From NCBI RefSeq assembly GCF_013284245.2, contig NZ_CP085876.1:4261001-4325000 (forward strand): a stretch of DNA of 64,000 nucleotides. The letters run 5' to 3'. Under the pieces are notes generated by a model. The model saw only the letters and a list, made by a program, of their open reading frames with translations, searched no databases and was not told where the DNA came from. Shown here piece after piece: positions 40,663-50,134 of the stretch (positions are counted from its first letter, which is position 1; the number at the start of each line of letters is the position of its first letter). The stretch is from Brevibacillus sp. DP1.3A. Lineage in GTDB: Bacteria > Bacillota > Bacilli > Brevibacillales > Brevibacillaceae. A program made the translations under genes and the position numbers.

Positions 40663-42528
40663 TTAAGTCCGGGCCAGCTTCACCAATGAGCTTTGCTGAC
40701 GCGTATAGTGAATGAGCTCTGCCGCCATCTCGTAATAATTGAAAGGTGTAATCAGATAGATGCCATTGAAGTAACGAACGGCCGTGTCGACCAATTCCTT
40801 CGCGATTGCGATTCCTTCCTGTCGGGCGGCTTCTCCCTGTACCTTTTTCATCCGTTCGAGAGCCTCTGTCGACAGCTTGATTCCCGGCACTTCATTATGC
40901 AGGAACTCCGCATTGCGCGAGCTGGTCAGCGGCATGATCCCGATAAAGACAGGAATGCCGATGTGCTTCGTCGCCTCGTACACATTCCGAATGGACTCTG
41001 CATCGTACACAGGCTGTGTCATAATGTAGTCCGCACCTGCCTCGACCTTCTTTTCCAAGCGGGCAACGGCAGCATCCATATTTCGGACATTCGGATTAAA
41101 GGCTGCGCCCACAATAAACTGGGCTTTTTGCTTTAACGGACGTCCTGAGAACGAAACACCTTCGTTCAACTGCTTCACCATGCGAATCAGATCAAACGAG
41201 GTCACATCAAATACCGAGCTGGCACCTGGCAAGTCACCAAAGCGTGATGGATCGCCAGTAATCACCAATATTTGGTCAATCCCCAATGCGTGCAGCCCCA
41301 TTAAATGCGATTGCTGTCCAATGAGATTGCGGTCCCGGCAAGCAATGTGCAAGAGCGGATCGATTCCATGTCTGCTCTTCATGAGGGCCCCGAGAGCCAT
41401 GTTGCTCATACGCACTGTCGCCAACGAGTTATCCGCCAACGTAATGGCGTCTGCTCCTGCTTTGTGCAGCTCGCAGCATCCGTGGAGAAACTGGTCTGCA
41501 TCCAGATCACGCGGAGGATCAAATTCAACAATGATCGTCGTTGCTGTTTTTACGCGCTCGACAATGCTTGGTTTCTCCCTCTCCCTCGTGTTCTGCACAG
41601 AAACCGAAGGACGATCTCCAGCTACGATGGTTGGATTCACACGCGCTTGCGGCTCAAGTGACTCAAGTGCATCCGCAATCGCCTTCACATGTGCAGGTGT
41701 GGTTCCGCAGCATCCGCCAATCAACCGTACCCCTTGCTCACGCAAGCGAAGCGCACTCTGTCCAAAATATTCAGGTGATGATTTAAAAGCGTATTCTCCG
41801 TCAGTCATCCCCAGACGCCCCGCATTCGGGAATACGGATAAGAGTGCATCTTCTGGAATTACTGTATTTTCAAACGAACGAAGTAATTCAGCGGGACCAA
41901 GGCGACAGTTTAGTCCGATCACGTCAGCACCTGCGGCTTTCAGCTTGGAAAAAGCATCTGTCAGAGCGTAGCCATCACGTGTGCGCCCTACTTCCAAAGT
42001 AGCTAACTGTGCGATTACAGGTACATCTGTGAGCGGGCGGATTACCTCGATCGCCAGAAGCAGCTCCTCCAAGTCCACGAACGTCTCCAGAATCAGTCCA
42101 TCTACGCCAGCATGCAATAGAGCAATCGCCTGTTCCTCATATTGGTCACGGTATTCATCCAAAACCTTTTTCTTCACCCGTCCAGCCAAAATCGATCCGA
42201 TGCTCCCAGCCACATAAGCATCATCCTGAGCAGCTTCCCGTGCAATGGCGACTGCGAGCCGATTAATCCGCGCAACCTTATGCTCTAGACCGTAACGGCT
42301 CAATGCATCGCGGTTGGCAGAATACGTATTTGTCTCTAGGAAACGTGCACCGGCCTGATAGTAGGACGTATGAACTTCATGTACCAAACGAGGGTTGGAT
42401 AAACACAGCTCCTCAAAGCTGACACCAACTGGGACGCCCAGCCCGTGCAGCTGGGTCGCCATCGCTCCATCTCCGACTAGAAGGTTGTCTTTCAAATAGG
42501 CTCGTAAATCTTTCTTTCTCGTCGTCAA
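40663..42528 (-). CDS. yitJ: Bifunctional homocysteine S-methyltransferase / 5,10-methylenetetrahydrofolate reductase (YitJ-like)
   Basis: The 621-residue fusion has an N-terminal homocysteine S-methyltransferase domain (about 1-300) with zinc cysteines in VIGLNCRLG and IGGCCGTTPAH, and a C-terminal methylenetetrahydrofolate reductase TIM barrel (about 325-610; VEFDPPRDLDADQFLHG, QILVITGDPSRFG, YIMTQPVYD). It supplies methyl-folate and can methylate homocysteine. The start is placed at the ATG (42528), 32 bases after metH, so the two form an operon under the S-box. YitJ of B. subtilis has the same fusion. Confidence 0.93.
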   Translation of the reverse strand: MTTRKKDLRAYLKDNLLVGDGAMATQLHGLGVPVGVSFEELCLSNPRLVHEVHTSYYQAGARFLETNTYSANRDALSRYGLEHKVARINRLAVAIAREAAQDDAYVAGSIGSILAGRVKKKVLDEYRDQYEEQAIALLHAGVDGLILETFVDLEELLLAIEVIRPLTDVPVIAQLATLEVGRTRDGYALTDAFSKLKAAGADVIGLNCRLGPAELLRSFENTVIPEDALLSVFPNAGRLGMTDGEYAFKSSPEYFGQSALRLREQGVRLIGGCCGTTPAHVKAIADALESLEPQARVNPTIVAGDRPSVSVQNTREREKPSIVERVKTATTIIVEFDPPRDLDADQFLHGCCELHKAGADAITLADNSLATVRMSNMALGALMKSRHGIDPLLHIACRDRNLIGQQSHLMGLHALGIDQILVITGDPSRFGDLPGASSVFDVTSFDLIRMVKQLNEGVSFSGRPLKQKAQFIVGAAFNPNVRNMDAAVARLEKKVEAGADYIMTQPVYDAESIRNVYEATKHIGIPVFIGIMPLTSSRNAEFLHNEVPGIKLSTEALERMKKVQGEAARQEGIAIAKELVDTAVRYFNGIYLITPFNYYEMAAELIHYTRQQSSLVKLART

Positions 42529-42560
42529 CTCAATCCCTTCTCTCCCATATTCATTTATCT

Positions 42561-45500
42561 TTAAACTTCAAAAATAGATGGACCTGCGTTGAAATAACGT
42601 GCTTCAGGGTGAGCAAATACCATCGCCGATACGGAAGCTTCTGGCTCCATCATGAAGCCCTCTGTCAGCTGAACGCCGATATCCTCTGGACGCAACAGAC
42701 GGAATAACTGCGCCTGATCTTCCAGATTCGGGCAAGCAGGGTAACCGAAGGATACACGAATGCCCTGATATCTAGCACCGAAGCGCTCGAGCATCGTCAT
42801 CTCAACCGGATCCGATATACCCCACACGTCGCGCATGACGTGGTGAATTCGCTCAGCAAATGCCTCTGCCAGCTCCAATGCCAAGGCTTGGAGGACATGG
42901 GAGCGCAAGTAGTCACCACGCTCTTTTAGCTCTGTAGATTTTTCGCGAATCCCTCCCCCAGCCGTTACGGTCAGGAATCCAACATAGTCCATTTCCTTGC
43001 TCTCCACTGGTCGCAAGAAGTCGGACAGGCAAAGATGAGGTTCTTCCAGCTGACGCGGGAACGAAAAGCGCTCCAGCAGCTTGCTGTGGTCTTTTGGATC
43101 ATAGACCAAAATATCGTTGCCATCTGACTGAGCCGGGAAGAACTGATACACACCGTGTGTCGTAATGGTTCCTTTTTGCTTCGCTTCATTTAATAGCTCT
43201 TCCACAATGCCGTACAGTTCCAGTACCTTGTCGTCGCCTGCCTCTATCAATCTATCTACATTTCCGCGAACACCGAGGTGTTTTCCGAGGAGCATCCGCA
43301 GGTTCAAATACGGCTGCAAATGGCTGAGCGGATATTGTCGCAAAACATGTCGTTCACAATCGGGCGGCAGATGGATCGGAACGGTTCTGCTGATGGCTGA
43401 GCGAGCAGGCACTGGTGCTTTTTTCTCCTCAACAACAGGCTGAGCCGTTGCAACTGCTTCCAGCAGATGCTGCTGTTCTTCTACCAAGCGATCACGTTCA
43501 TCCGGATTTTGTAGACGATTCACGAGGTCCAGACCATCCATGGCATCTTTTGCGTATAAAACAATTCCACGGTATTCTGGTGCGATCCGGTTCGATGTGA
43601 ACTTGCGCGTTAACGCCGCACCGCCAACCATCATCGGGATATCAATGCCTGCCTCACGCAGGTCTTGTGCAGTAATGACCATTTGCTGCGCGGATTTCAC
43701 CAAGAGTCCAGAGAGACCGATGGCATCCGGCTTTTCTTCTCTGCATGCGGCAATCAGTTGCTCTGGCGGTACCTTGATCCCCAGGTTCACGACATTGTAG
43801 CCGTTGTTTGACAAAATAATTTCCACGAGGTTTTTTCCGATGTCGTGTACATCGCCCTTGACTGTCGCCAACAAGATTTTCCCCTTGGCAGCGGCATCGC
43901 TTTTTTCCATGAATGGCTCTAAAAACGAAACGGATGCCTTCATAACTTCTGCGCTCTGCAATACTTCTGCCACGATCAGCTGGTTGCCGTTGAACAGGCG
44001 ACCGACCTCTTCCATCCCAGTCATCAACGGACCGTTGATGATCTCGAGCGGTGCGTATTTATCCATAGCCAGCTTCAAGTCTTCCACTAGACCATCCTTG
44101 GAGCCTTCGACTACATAACGGGCCAAGCGTTCTTCGAGCGTTAACGAGGAGACTTCCACACTGACTTCCTTTTTCTTTTGGCGATAAAATTCGGTGAAGG
44201 CCGCCAAGGTCTCATCATTTGTCTCGAATAGAAGGGCTTCTGCCAGCTTTTTCTCGTCTTCTGGAATCGAAGCGTAGCGCTCCAGCTTTTCCGTGTTGAC
44301 GATGGCGTAATCAAGCCCTGCGAGAGTGGTGTGGTACAAGAAGACCGCATTCAGCACTTCCCGACCTGCAGCAGGCAAGCCGAAGGAAACGTTACTGACA
44401 CCCAGGATCGTCTTGCAAGCAGGCATTGCTTGTTTGATTAAACGAATTCCTTCTACGGTTTCCAATGCAGAGCCGATGTATTGTTCATCCCCCGTCCCTA
44501 CTGGAAAGACGAGTGGATCGAAAATAATATCCTGTGGCTTTATTCCATACTGGTTGACAAGAATGTCGTACGAGCGTTGCGCGACCTCCAGCTTCTTTTC
44601 GCGAGTGATAGCCATACCCGCTTCCTCAATCGTTCCAACGACAACGGAGGCACCGAACTTGTGAATAAGCGGAACGACTTCCTCAAATCGCTCCAACCCG
44701 TCTTCCAGGTTGATCGAGTTGAGAATGGCCTTCCCTTGCGAGTAACGAAGTCCCAGCCCCATGACCTTGGCATCTGTCGAGTCGATCATGAGGGGCGCTT
44801 TTACTTTTTTCACGATGAACTGTAGGAATTTTTCCATATCTTCGTATTCATCACGGTCGGGATCAGCCAAGCATATATCGATGACATGTGCGCCGCGCTT
44901 TACTTGGGCCCGGGCAATATCAGATGCTTCTTCATAGTGACCAGCTGCAATCATTTCACGGAATTTTTTGGAACCGATGACATTGGTCCTCTCCCCTACT
45001 AGCAGGGGACGATTGTCATCTTCGACGTAAACGACCTCGATCCCGGAGACCGCGCTCAGCGGTTCTACAGCTGCACTGCGAGGCTTGCAGTCTTTCAATG
45101 CTTCTGCCATCGCTTGAATATGGTCAGGCGTTGTTCCGCAGCAACCGCCAGCGACGTTTATCCAGCCTTGTTCAGCGAATGCCAGCATTTTCGAGGCAAG
45201 TCCTTGTGGCGTTTCATGGTAATGACCGTTCTCATCTGGCAAGCCTGCGTTCGGATAACAACTGACCGCACATTGGGCAATTCCCGACAATGTCCGCAGA
45301 TGATCACGCATGAACTCTGGTCCTGTCGCACAGTTCAGACCAATAGAGACTGGCTTTATATGTTCCAAGGAGATGTAAAACGCCTCGATGTTTTGGCCAG
45401 CAAGCGTCGTGCCCATCGGCTCAATCGTACCTGACAGCATCACTGGGATCTCCTGTCCAAGCTCTTCAAAAGCTTTGCGAATCCCAATTCCACCGGCCTT

Positions 45501-46007
45501 AACGTTCAACGTATCTTGCGAGGTTTCCAAAAGAAGAACATCGGAGCCACCGAGAATCAGACCTTTTGCCTGACGATAATACGCCTCGACCAGTTCTTCA
45601 AAAGTGACACCGCCTGTCAACGAAAGGGTTTTGGTCGTAGGTCCCATTGCACCAGCTACAAAACGCGGCCACTCCTCCGTGGAATAGGCATCCACCGCTT
45701 CTCTGGCCAAGCGTGCTGCCGCTATATTGATCTCAAGGTCTTTCTCTGGCACATCGTACTCGGCTAAAACGATGGAAGCAGCACCAAACGTATTTGTTTC
45801 GACGATGTCTGCTCCCGCCTCTAAATATTTCTCATGAATGGAACGGATCACATCTGGTCTGGTCAAGTTCAAGAGTTCATTACAGCCATCATAGGCTTCA
45901 CCGCCGAAATCATCAGCAGTCAGGTTCGCCTGTTGAAGCATGGTGCCCATTGCACCATCCAGAATCAGAATTTTCCGGGAAAGCTGTTCGCGAAAAGTTG
46001 GTTTCAT
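42561..46007 (-). CDS. metH: Cobalamin-dependent methionine synthase
   Basis: The 1148-residue enzyme methylates homocysteine with methyl-cobalamin. Domains in order: homocysteine-binding (zinc Cys in SIGLNCATG and VAGGCCGTTPDH, about 1-310), pterin-binding (about 325-600; RTNVIGSKKF, FDPLVFPVGTGDEQY), cap, B12-binding with DVHDIGKN (His ligand near 720), and AdoMet-reactivation domain (about 900-1140; YPACPNLEDQ, FMMEPEASVSAM). The start at 46007 is preceded by GGGG. It is controlled by the S-box at 46129-46230 and is followed by yitJ. Confidence 0.95.
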   Translation of the reverse strand: MKPTFREQLSRKILILDGAMGTMLQQANLTADDFGGEAYDGCNELLNLTRPDVIRSIHEKYLEAGADIVETNTFGAASIVLAEYDVPEKDLEINIAAARLAREAVDAYSTEEWPRFVAGAMGPTTKTLSLTGGVTFEELVEAYYRQAKGLILGGSDVLLLETSQDTLNVKAGGIGIRKAFEELGQEIPVMLSGTIEPMGTTLAGQNIEAFYISLEHIKPVSIGLNCATGPEFMRDHLRTLSGIAQCAVSCYPNAGLPDENGHYHETPQGLASKMLAFAEQGWINVAGGCCGTTPDHIQAMAEALKDCKPRSAAVEPLSAVSGIEVVYVEDDNRPLLVGERTNVIGSKKFREMIAAGHYEEASDIARAQVKRGAHVIDICLADPDRDEYEDMEKFLQFIVKKVKAPLMIDSTDAKVMGLGLRYSQGKAILNSINLEDGLERFEEVVPLIHKFGASVVVGTIEEAGMAITREKKLEVAQRSYDILVNQYGIKPQDIIFDPLVFPVGTGDEQYIGSALETVEGIRLIKQAMPACKTILGVSNVSFGLPAAGREVLNAVFLYHTTLAGLDYAIVNTEKLERYASIPEDEKKLAEALLFETNDETLAAFTEFYRQKKKEVSVEVSSLTLEERLARYVVEGSKDGLVEDLKLAMDKYAPLEIINGPLMTGMEEVGRLFNGNQLIVAEVLQSAEVMKASVSFLEPFMEKSDAAAKGKILLATVKGDVHDIGKNLVEIILSNNGYNVVNLGIKVPPEQLIAACREEKPDAIGLSGLLVKSAQQMVITAQDLREAGIDIPMMVGGAALTRKFTSNRIAPEYRGIVLYAKDAMDGLDLVNRLQNPDERDRLVEEQQHLLEAVATAQPVVEEKKAPVPARSAISRTVPIHLPPDCERHVLRQYPLSHLQPYLNLRMLLGKHLGVRGNVDRLIEAGDDKVLELYGIVEELLNEAKQKGTITTHGVYQFFPAQSDGNDILVYDPKDHSKLLERFSFPRQLEEPHLCLSDFLRPVESKEMDYVGFLTVTAGGGIREKSTELKERGDYLRSHVLQALALELAEAFAERIHHVMRDVWGISDPVEMTMLERFGARYQGIRVSFGYPACPNLEDQAQLFRLLRPEDIGVQLTEGFMMEPEASVSAMVFAHPEARYFNAGPSIFEV

Positions 46008-46059
46008 TGACGTGCCCCTTTTCTCCCTTGCATCGGCTTATTCTCTGTAATTAGGTAAA

Positions 46060-46098
46060 TAAAATCAAAAAATCCTCTTCTTTGAAAGAAGAGGATTT
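46060..46098 (-). terminator. S-box terminator hairpin
   Basis: AAATCCTCTTCTTT / AAAGAAGAGGATTT stem on the minus strand followed by TTTTTTGATTTTATT. It lies between the SAM aptamer and the metH start and would form when SAM is bound. Confidence 0.9.
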
Positions 46099-46128
46099 GT
46101 CAGCAGATACGAAAACGCCTGAGACATC

Positions 46129-46230
46129 CTCTTATCTTTCAAAGCACGTAGCTTTGCTGGAATTGGCACCGGATTTTTACCGGTTGCCGAGGCTTCATCA
46201 GGCCAGTCCCTCTGCCTCTCTGGATAAGAG
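46129..46230 (-). ncRNA. SAM-I riboswitch (S-box) of the metH-yitJ operon
   Basis: Read on the minus strand, the sequence has the S-box core: closing helix CTTATC / GATAAG, the conserved AGAGGCAGAGGGACTGGCC, then GATGAAGCC and CGGCAACC, the P3 arm CCGGTAAAAATCCGGTGCC, and AATTCCAGCAAA. The layout matches the SAM-I class that shuts off methionine genes when SAM is abundant. A terminator (46060-46098) lies downstream. The promoter is at 46283-46312. Confidence 0.95.
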
Positions 46231-46282
46231 TCGTACACTTGTCATTTAGTTGTATTGTGAAATGTCTTGAATGTTTGCAAGT

Positions 46283-46312
46283 ATCTTAACACCCCCTTTG
46301 TCTCCCCGTCAA
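46283..46312 (-). promoter_or_regulatory. Predicted promoter of the metH riboswitch transcript
   Basis: -35 TTGACG (46307-46312) and -10 TAAGAT (46283-46288) with 18-base spacing on the minus strand; the transcript would start about 45 bases upstream of the S-box closing helix. Confidence 0.6.
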
Positions 46313-46443
46313 TTGTGAATTGTCTATTTTTTACTGAGCCTCTTCTCTTACACGCCCATTTTTGCCTAAGCTGGGCATCCGCCCAGTCCAATATCGGCAT
46401 TCGTGTATAGACTGGAGTATAACGGAAAGGAGGGGAAACAAAG

Positions 46444-46551
46444 ATGAGTACATCTTTCTGCGGGAACGGATTCTTCGGTGACTGCTTCGCAATCGTGCTC
46501 GTGCTGTTTATCCTGTTGGTTATTATCGGGTGCTCGTGTGACGACTGTTAG
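46444..46551 (+). CDS. yjcZ: YjcZ-family micro-protein (35 aa)
   Basis: The ATG follows AAAGGAGGGG. The 35-residue product MSTSFCGNGFFGDCFAIVLVLFILLVIIG ends CSCDDC. Phe/Gly/Cys-rich head, one hydrophobic helix and Cys-rich tail are typical of YjcZ-type sporulation micro-proteins, and it has five cysteines. It resembles the one at 11822-11911 but has a longer, Cys-rich head. It has its own terminator. Confidence 0.85.
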   Translation: MSTSFCGNGFFGDCFAIVLVLFILLVIIGCSCDDC

Positions 46552-46566
46552 ATAAGTGTTTAAGAA

Positions 46567-46615
46567 AGGCTATCCCAAAAGCCATCAGGAATGGCTGCGG
46601 GATAGCCTTTTTTTC
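46567..46615. terminator. Terminator between the YjcZ-like gene and the anti-sigma gene
   Basis: AGGCTATCCC / GGGATAGCCT with inner AGCCAT / ATGGCT; followed by a T-run. It separates convergent genes and probably works in both directions. Confidence 0.85.
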
Positions 46616-46618
46616 GTT

Positions 46619-48829
46619 TTAGTCGGCGATGATCTTGCCTGTCACGGCATCAAGGGCCATAAATTTGTTCGCAAGCTTTTCCTCACTCCACGGCACATAC
46701 GCCAGCTTCGGTTGAGGTAATTTTTGCCCATCCACATCTTTCATCAAATAGACCAGCTTCAAAGGCATGACGCGTAAATACTCCTCAACAGCCTTATCTT
46801 TCGAGATGATCTTGTCGGATGCTGGAAGCTCCACCAACTCGTGCGTCTCTCTGTAGTTATCAAACTTTGTCACTTTGCCCGTAGACGGATCGACCGTTAC
46901 CGAATAAGCCGCTTTTTGCTCGCGATCCTGTACAGGAATGCCATCCTTGCTCAGGAAAAATCTGAATTCCCATTCGCCCGATGACACAGGACTCGCTTCG
47001 CCTGGCTGTATAACTTGTGCCAATTGTACTTCTTTTACACCTGGATCGACGTATTTATGCAGAAAGGCGAATGCAGCCTCTTCCGCTTGCTGGCGTTTGA
47101 CTGTCACTGCAGCATTGGAACGCGGTGTTCCCAGCCCGACGACACTGCCTGTTTCTGCGATAACTTCTACGCCGATATACTTGTCATTTTTATCATACCA
47201 GACGTATTTCTTGCGTCCATCGCGCTCACGTTCACTCTCTCTGTAGGTCAAGCCTTCTACCTGTACGCCGAACTCTGCTTGCAGCAGTGCTTTTGCCTCA
47301 TCCTTGGAGCGAACCTTGACGTATTCTTTCGGAGATTCGATTGGATGTGCTTTCTTCGTATTCAACTGATCATAGGCAAGCCCGTTATCTCCCGTTCCAT
47401 ACACAATCTTGCCACTGGTCGCGTCGATATGCCACTCCGTACCATCTTCACGTCCTCGTTGCATGAAGGAAACAGCTGGCGTGTACTCCAGAATAGGCTG
47501 CCACTTCTCTCCTTGTTTTGATTCTGGCCGTATTCTCGGATTCTGCACGTATCGAAGCTTCATATGCTCACTCAGCTCTTTGATGGCTACCTCTTCTGAC
47601 ACAGCAGTCGATACATCTGGATATCGTGACGGCTCGAATGATACGGGCTCCTTCCTGAAATATTGGACATGGCCAGAGTCAGTTGTTACTATGCTTATTT
47701 CATCAGACAACACTGGCAGCCCGTTATAGTATCGCAAGTACAATCCTGGATTGTTGGCGTCCAACAACCGATAGTTCTCGCTATCAGCCCCGAGCAGTTT
47801 GTTCAGAAACTGTCGCTCTTGCTCCAAGGCTTTTGCTCCTTCTGCTTCTTTCCGGCTCGCTGCTTCCTTTTTATCCCTATACAGAAGCATATACGATTCC
47901 AGTGCTTGACCATTTCCATAGATCGCAAGAGAAACTTGATGCCCCTCCTTGTTCATTTTCCCCAAGATTACTAACATGCCATCGTGGTTCTTCTCTTTAT
48001 CCAACAGAAGAAGGGAGGGGTTCAAATCGGGCACGGCATCTGTCAGCTTGGTGAAAAAGGCTTGTTCACTCTTGTTCAATCGCCCGAAAAATGTGACTTG
48101 CTCATGCTGGTCAATTCCAACTGACAATACGTCGAACGGAACTCGCTGGCCGTTTTCCATACGTTGATAATTCACGCTCATCCATGGGCCTTTTACCTTA
48201 TACTCGTCCGTATAGATCTGAGTCTCGACGAGCTGATAGGTCTTACTTTCCTCCCCCAAAAAAGCTTGAAGAAATGCGCTTGCTGCTTTCTCCGCAGTCT
48301 TGGCTGATGGCAATTTCTCTTCCTTCTGTTCTCCTCGATCACCATCAATTGTAAAGCTCTCAATTTGTCCTGTCTGTATATCATATGCAACCTTGGCACG
48401 AGCATTATCGCCTTCCAATAACGTTAGATTACTGAATCCATAGCTTGTACGATCCACTCTTATTGTCATCTTACTCAAGGCTGGGATCGCCTTTTTCAAT
48501 GGTAAAATTGCCTCCTCCGGCGACACCTTTACACTGTTCGGATTTGCCTCTTTATTGTTTGTTTTCGTAGCAGTTGTAGCAATCGCATTCGTTACATTTT
48601 TGCCATTTGGCAACTGTGGAAACCAGCCTTGTTGGTGCATGCCCACAGCAGTTACCGCCAAGCACGCTGCCAGCGAGCCAGCTACAAAAATTCGGTTTCG
48701 ATTCTTGTGTTTATTCTGTGCAATCGCACCTCTGATCCGTAATTCCATCTCTTTTGTAAACCTCACTTCCTCCACAGATTCCTCACTTGCACTCCGTACC
48801 ACTTCGCGAATTTGCTTATCTACATCCAT
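46619..48829 (-). CDS. Membrane anti-sigma-type protein with YcdB/PepSY-like extracellular domain
   Basis: The 736-residue protein has a short cytoplasmic N-terminus (about 1-45), one membrane helix (about 47-64) and a large outside region with repeated beta-rich units (for example YDIQTGQIESFTIDG, IDATSGKIVYGTGDNG, VTVDPSTGKVTKFDNY, LDAVTGKIIAD). The repeated x-D-x-x-T/S-G-K-I pattern is that of YcdB/PepSY-type domains. Its start overlaps the stop of the ECF sigma gene by 10 bases, so it is the likely membrane anti-sigma factor of that pair. The signal sensed is unknown. Confidence 0.78.
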   Translation of the reverse strand: MDVDKQIREVVRSASEESVEEVRFTKEMELRIRGAIAQNKHKNRNRIFVAGSLAACLAVTAVGMHQQGWFPQLPNGKNVTNAIATTATKTNNKEANPNSVKVSPEEAILPLKKAIPALSKMTIRVDRTSYGFSNLTLLEGDNARAKVAYDIQTGQIESFTIDGDRGEQKEEKLPSAKTAEKAASAFLQAFLGEESKTYQLVETQIYTDEYKVKGPWMSVNYQRMENGQRVPFDVLSVGIDQHEQVTFFGRLNKSEQAFFTKLTDAVPDLNPSLLLLDKEKNHDGMLVILGKMNKEGHQVSLAIYGNGQALESYMLLYRDKKEAASRKEAEGAKALEQERQFLNKLLGADSENYRLLDANNPGLYLRYYNGLPVLSDEISIVTTDSGHVQYFRKEPVSFEPSRYPDVSTAVSEEVAIKELSEHMKLRYVQNPRIRPESKQGEKWQPILEYTPAVSFMQRGREDGTEWHIDATSGKIVYGTGDNGLAYDQLNTKKAHPIESPKEYVKVRSKDEAKALLQAEFGVQVEGLTYRESERERDGRKKYVWYDKNDKYIGVEVIAETGSVVGLGTPRSNAAVTVKRQQAEEAAFAFLHKYVDPGVKEVQLAQVIQPGEASPVSSGEWEFRFFLSKDGIPVQDREQKAAYSVTVDPSTGKVTKFDNYRETHELVELPASDKIISKDKAVEEYLRVMPLKLVYLMKDVDGQKLPQPKLAYVPWSEEKLANKFMALDAVTGKIIAD

Positions 48830-49392
48830 TCCAATCCCTCCTTTTCACACAATGCCTTAAAATGTTTTCGGGCCCGTGACAATTGGGTTCGTACGGCATC
48901 TTCTGAAATATCCAGCACTTGCGCAATCTCTCTTATCGACAAATCTTCATAGTAATGAAGTACCATGACTTTTCGGTACAGCGGCGAGAGCTTCATCACC
49001 TGCTCCGCTATCTGTACCTTGCTCATTCGTCCGATGACAGCCGATTCAACATTTGCAGTGTCGACCTTTTCTGGCGGTGCCTCCTCTTTGGAGAGGTATG
49101 TAGAAAAAATCTGGCGAAAGGACCACGAACGCAAATATTTACGGGACTCGTTGATCGCGATTCGGTAAAGCCACGTTTTCACGCTACTCTGATGACGGAA
49201 CTGATCCAAACCCCGATACGCCTTCAGGAACACTTCCTGGGTGATATCTTCCGCGATTCCCCGATCCTTGACGATCAAGTAGGCGAGCTGCACGATGTTG
49301 TCTCCGTACTCGCTCATGAGTCTCGTCAGCTTCTCCTCATTGGTCAATTGCAGCGTCCAGTCCGCTTCGCTACTTTTGGCACTTGCATTCAC
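48820..49392 (-). CDS. ECF-type RNA polymerase sigma factor
   Basis: The 190-residue protein has sigma region 2 (AYLIVKDRGIAEDITQEVFLKAYRGLDQFR, then TWLYRIAINESRKYLR) and region 4 (LSPLYRKVMVLHYYEDLSIREIAQVLDISEDAVRTQLSRARK). The GTG start at 49392 follows GGAGGTG; an earlier ATG at 49467 is rejected. The translationally coupled membrane protein downstream is presumably its anti-sigma factor. Target genes are not known. Confidence 0.92.
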   Translation of the reverse strand: MNASAKSSEADWTLQLTNEEKLTRLMSEYGDNIVQLAYLIVKDRGIAEDITQEVFLKAYRGLDQFRHQSSVKTWLYRIAINESRKYLRSWSFRQIFSTYLSKEEAPPEKVDTANVESAVIGRMSKVQIAEQVMKLSPLYRKVMVLHYYEDLSIREIAQVLDISEDAVRTQLSRARKHFKALCEKEGLEWM

Positions 49393-49527
49393 GCGCTGTT
49401 CACCTCCTTGTTTCGTGTTGATATGTATTTGATCCAACTGGCTTATTTTTGTGACAAGAATATCCAATTATTTTTTCCATAATCCTTTTCCCTTCTTCCA
49501 CTGCTGCACTCCGTTGCGTTGCTTTCA

Positions 49528-49556
49528 TTGTCAGCGCACATTGCTTTTGCTATCAT
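49528..49556 (+). promoter_or_regulatory. Predicted promoter of the 164-aa gene
   Basis: TTGTCA (49528-49533) and TATCAT (49551-49556) with 17-base spacing and an extended -10 TG, 34 bases before the start at 49591. Confidence 0.6.
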
Positions 49557-49590
49557 GAGGCTTATTGTAGAGCGAAAGGAACGAGATGAC

Positions 49591-50085
49591 ATGGATGACT
49601 TGCAAGCACGAGAAAAAGACAAATTTCTGTCCTGTTTGGAGACCATAAAAGAACTATCCAAATCCGAATTTGAAACCTATTCCATCGTTAAGAATACAGA
49701 AACCGGGGAACATTATCTCCATTATTTTTTGTCCCACATTAACTTGTCCGAGGGAGGCAGAAGAGACGATTACGATCACTTCCTGCCGATTGAATCCGAC
49801 GATATTTTAGGGATTATGTTTGGCGAGCAAGCGTACCAGTTCCCTGAAAACTGGCGCTCCGCTTATTTGCGCAGTGGTAACGACAATCGATTGATCCCGT
49901 TCGATCCATCTGAAAATTACGATCTGGACGAGGCCGCTGCTGCCGAGCTGGCTATGCTCGAAAAGCTGGAACAGTACAAAGAGCAAATGATGAACGCGGA
50001 TAACCTCAGCGCGGAAGAAAGGGAAGAGCTGACCAAGCAGTATTTCGCGGAATTAGATAAGATTTTGAAAAAACCGGAACAGTGA
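49591..50085 (+). CDS. Hypothetical protein, 164 aa
   Basis: The start MDDLQAREKDKF at 49591 follows AAAGGAAC; the upstream frame to 49519 overlaps the promoter and is rejected. The protein is soluble and acidic, with a central FSETG/HYLHYFLSHINL-like region and helical C-terminus rich in Glu/Lys (AELDKILKKPEQ). No family is recognised. It lies between the ECF sigma gene (divergent) and the T-box leader of argS. Confidence 0.7.
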   Translation: MDDLQAREKDKFLSCLETIKELSKSEFETYSIVKNTETGEHYLHYFLSHINLSEGGRRDDYDHFLPIESDDILGIMFGEQAYQFPENWRSAYLRSGNDNRLIPFDPSENYDLDEAAAAELAMLEKLEQYKEQMMNADNLSAEEREELTKQYFAELDKILKKPEQ

Positions 50086-50086
50086 G

Positions 50087-50116
50087 TTGCATCCTGACGG
50101 TTAATACAGCTATAAT
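50087..50116 (+). promoter_or_regulatory. Predicted promoter of the argS T-box leader
   Basis: TTGCAT (50087-50092) and TATAAT (50111-50116) with 18-base spacing, directly after the stop of the 164-aa gene; the leader RNA starts about 10 bases downstream. Confidence 0.6.
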
Positions 50117-50134
50117 TCTAGAGAAACAAACGAA

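Noticed and set aside
44141-45573. Several plus-strand frames of 60-114 codons opposite metH and yitJ
   Set aside because: Shadow frames of long, motif-rich genes; no ribosome sites.
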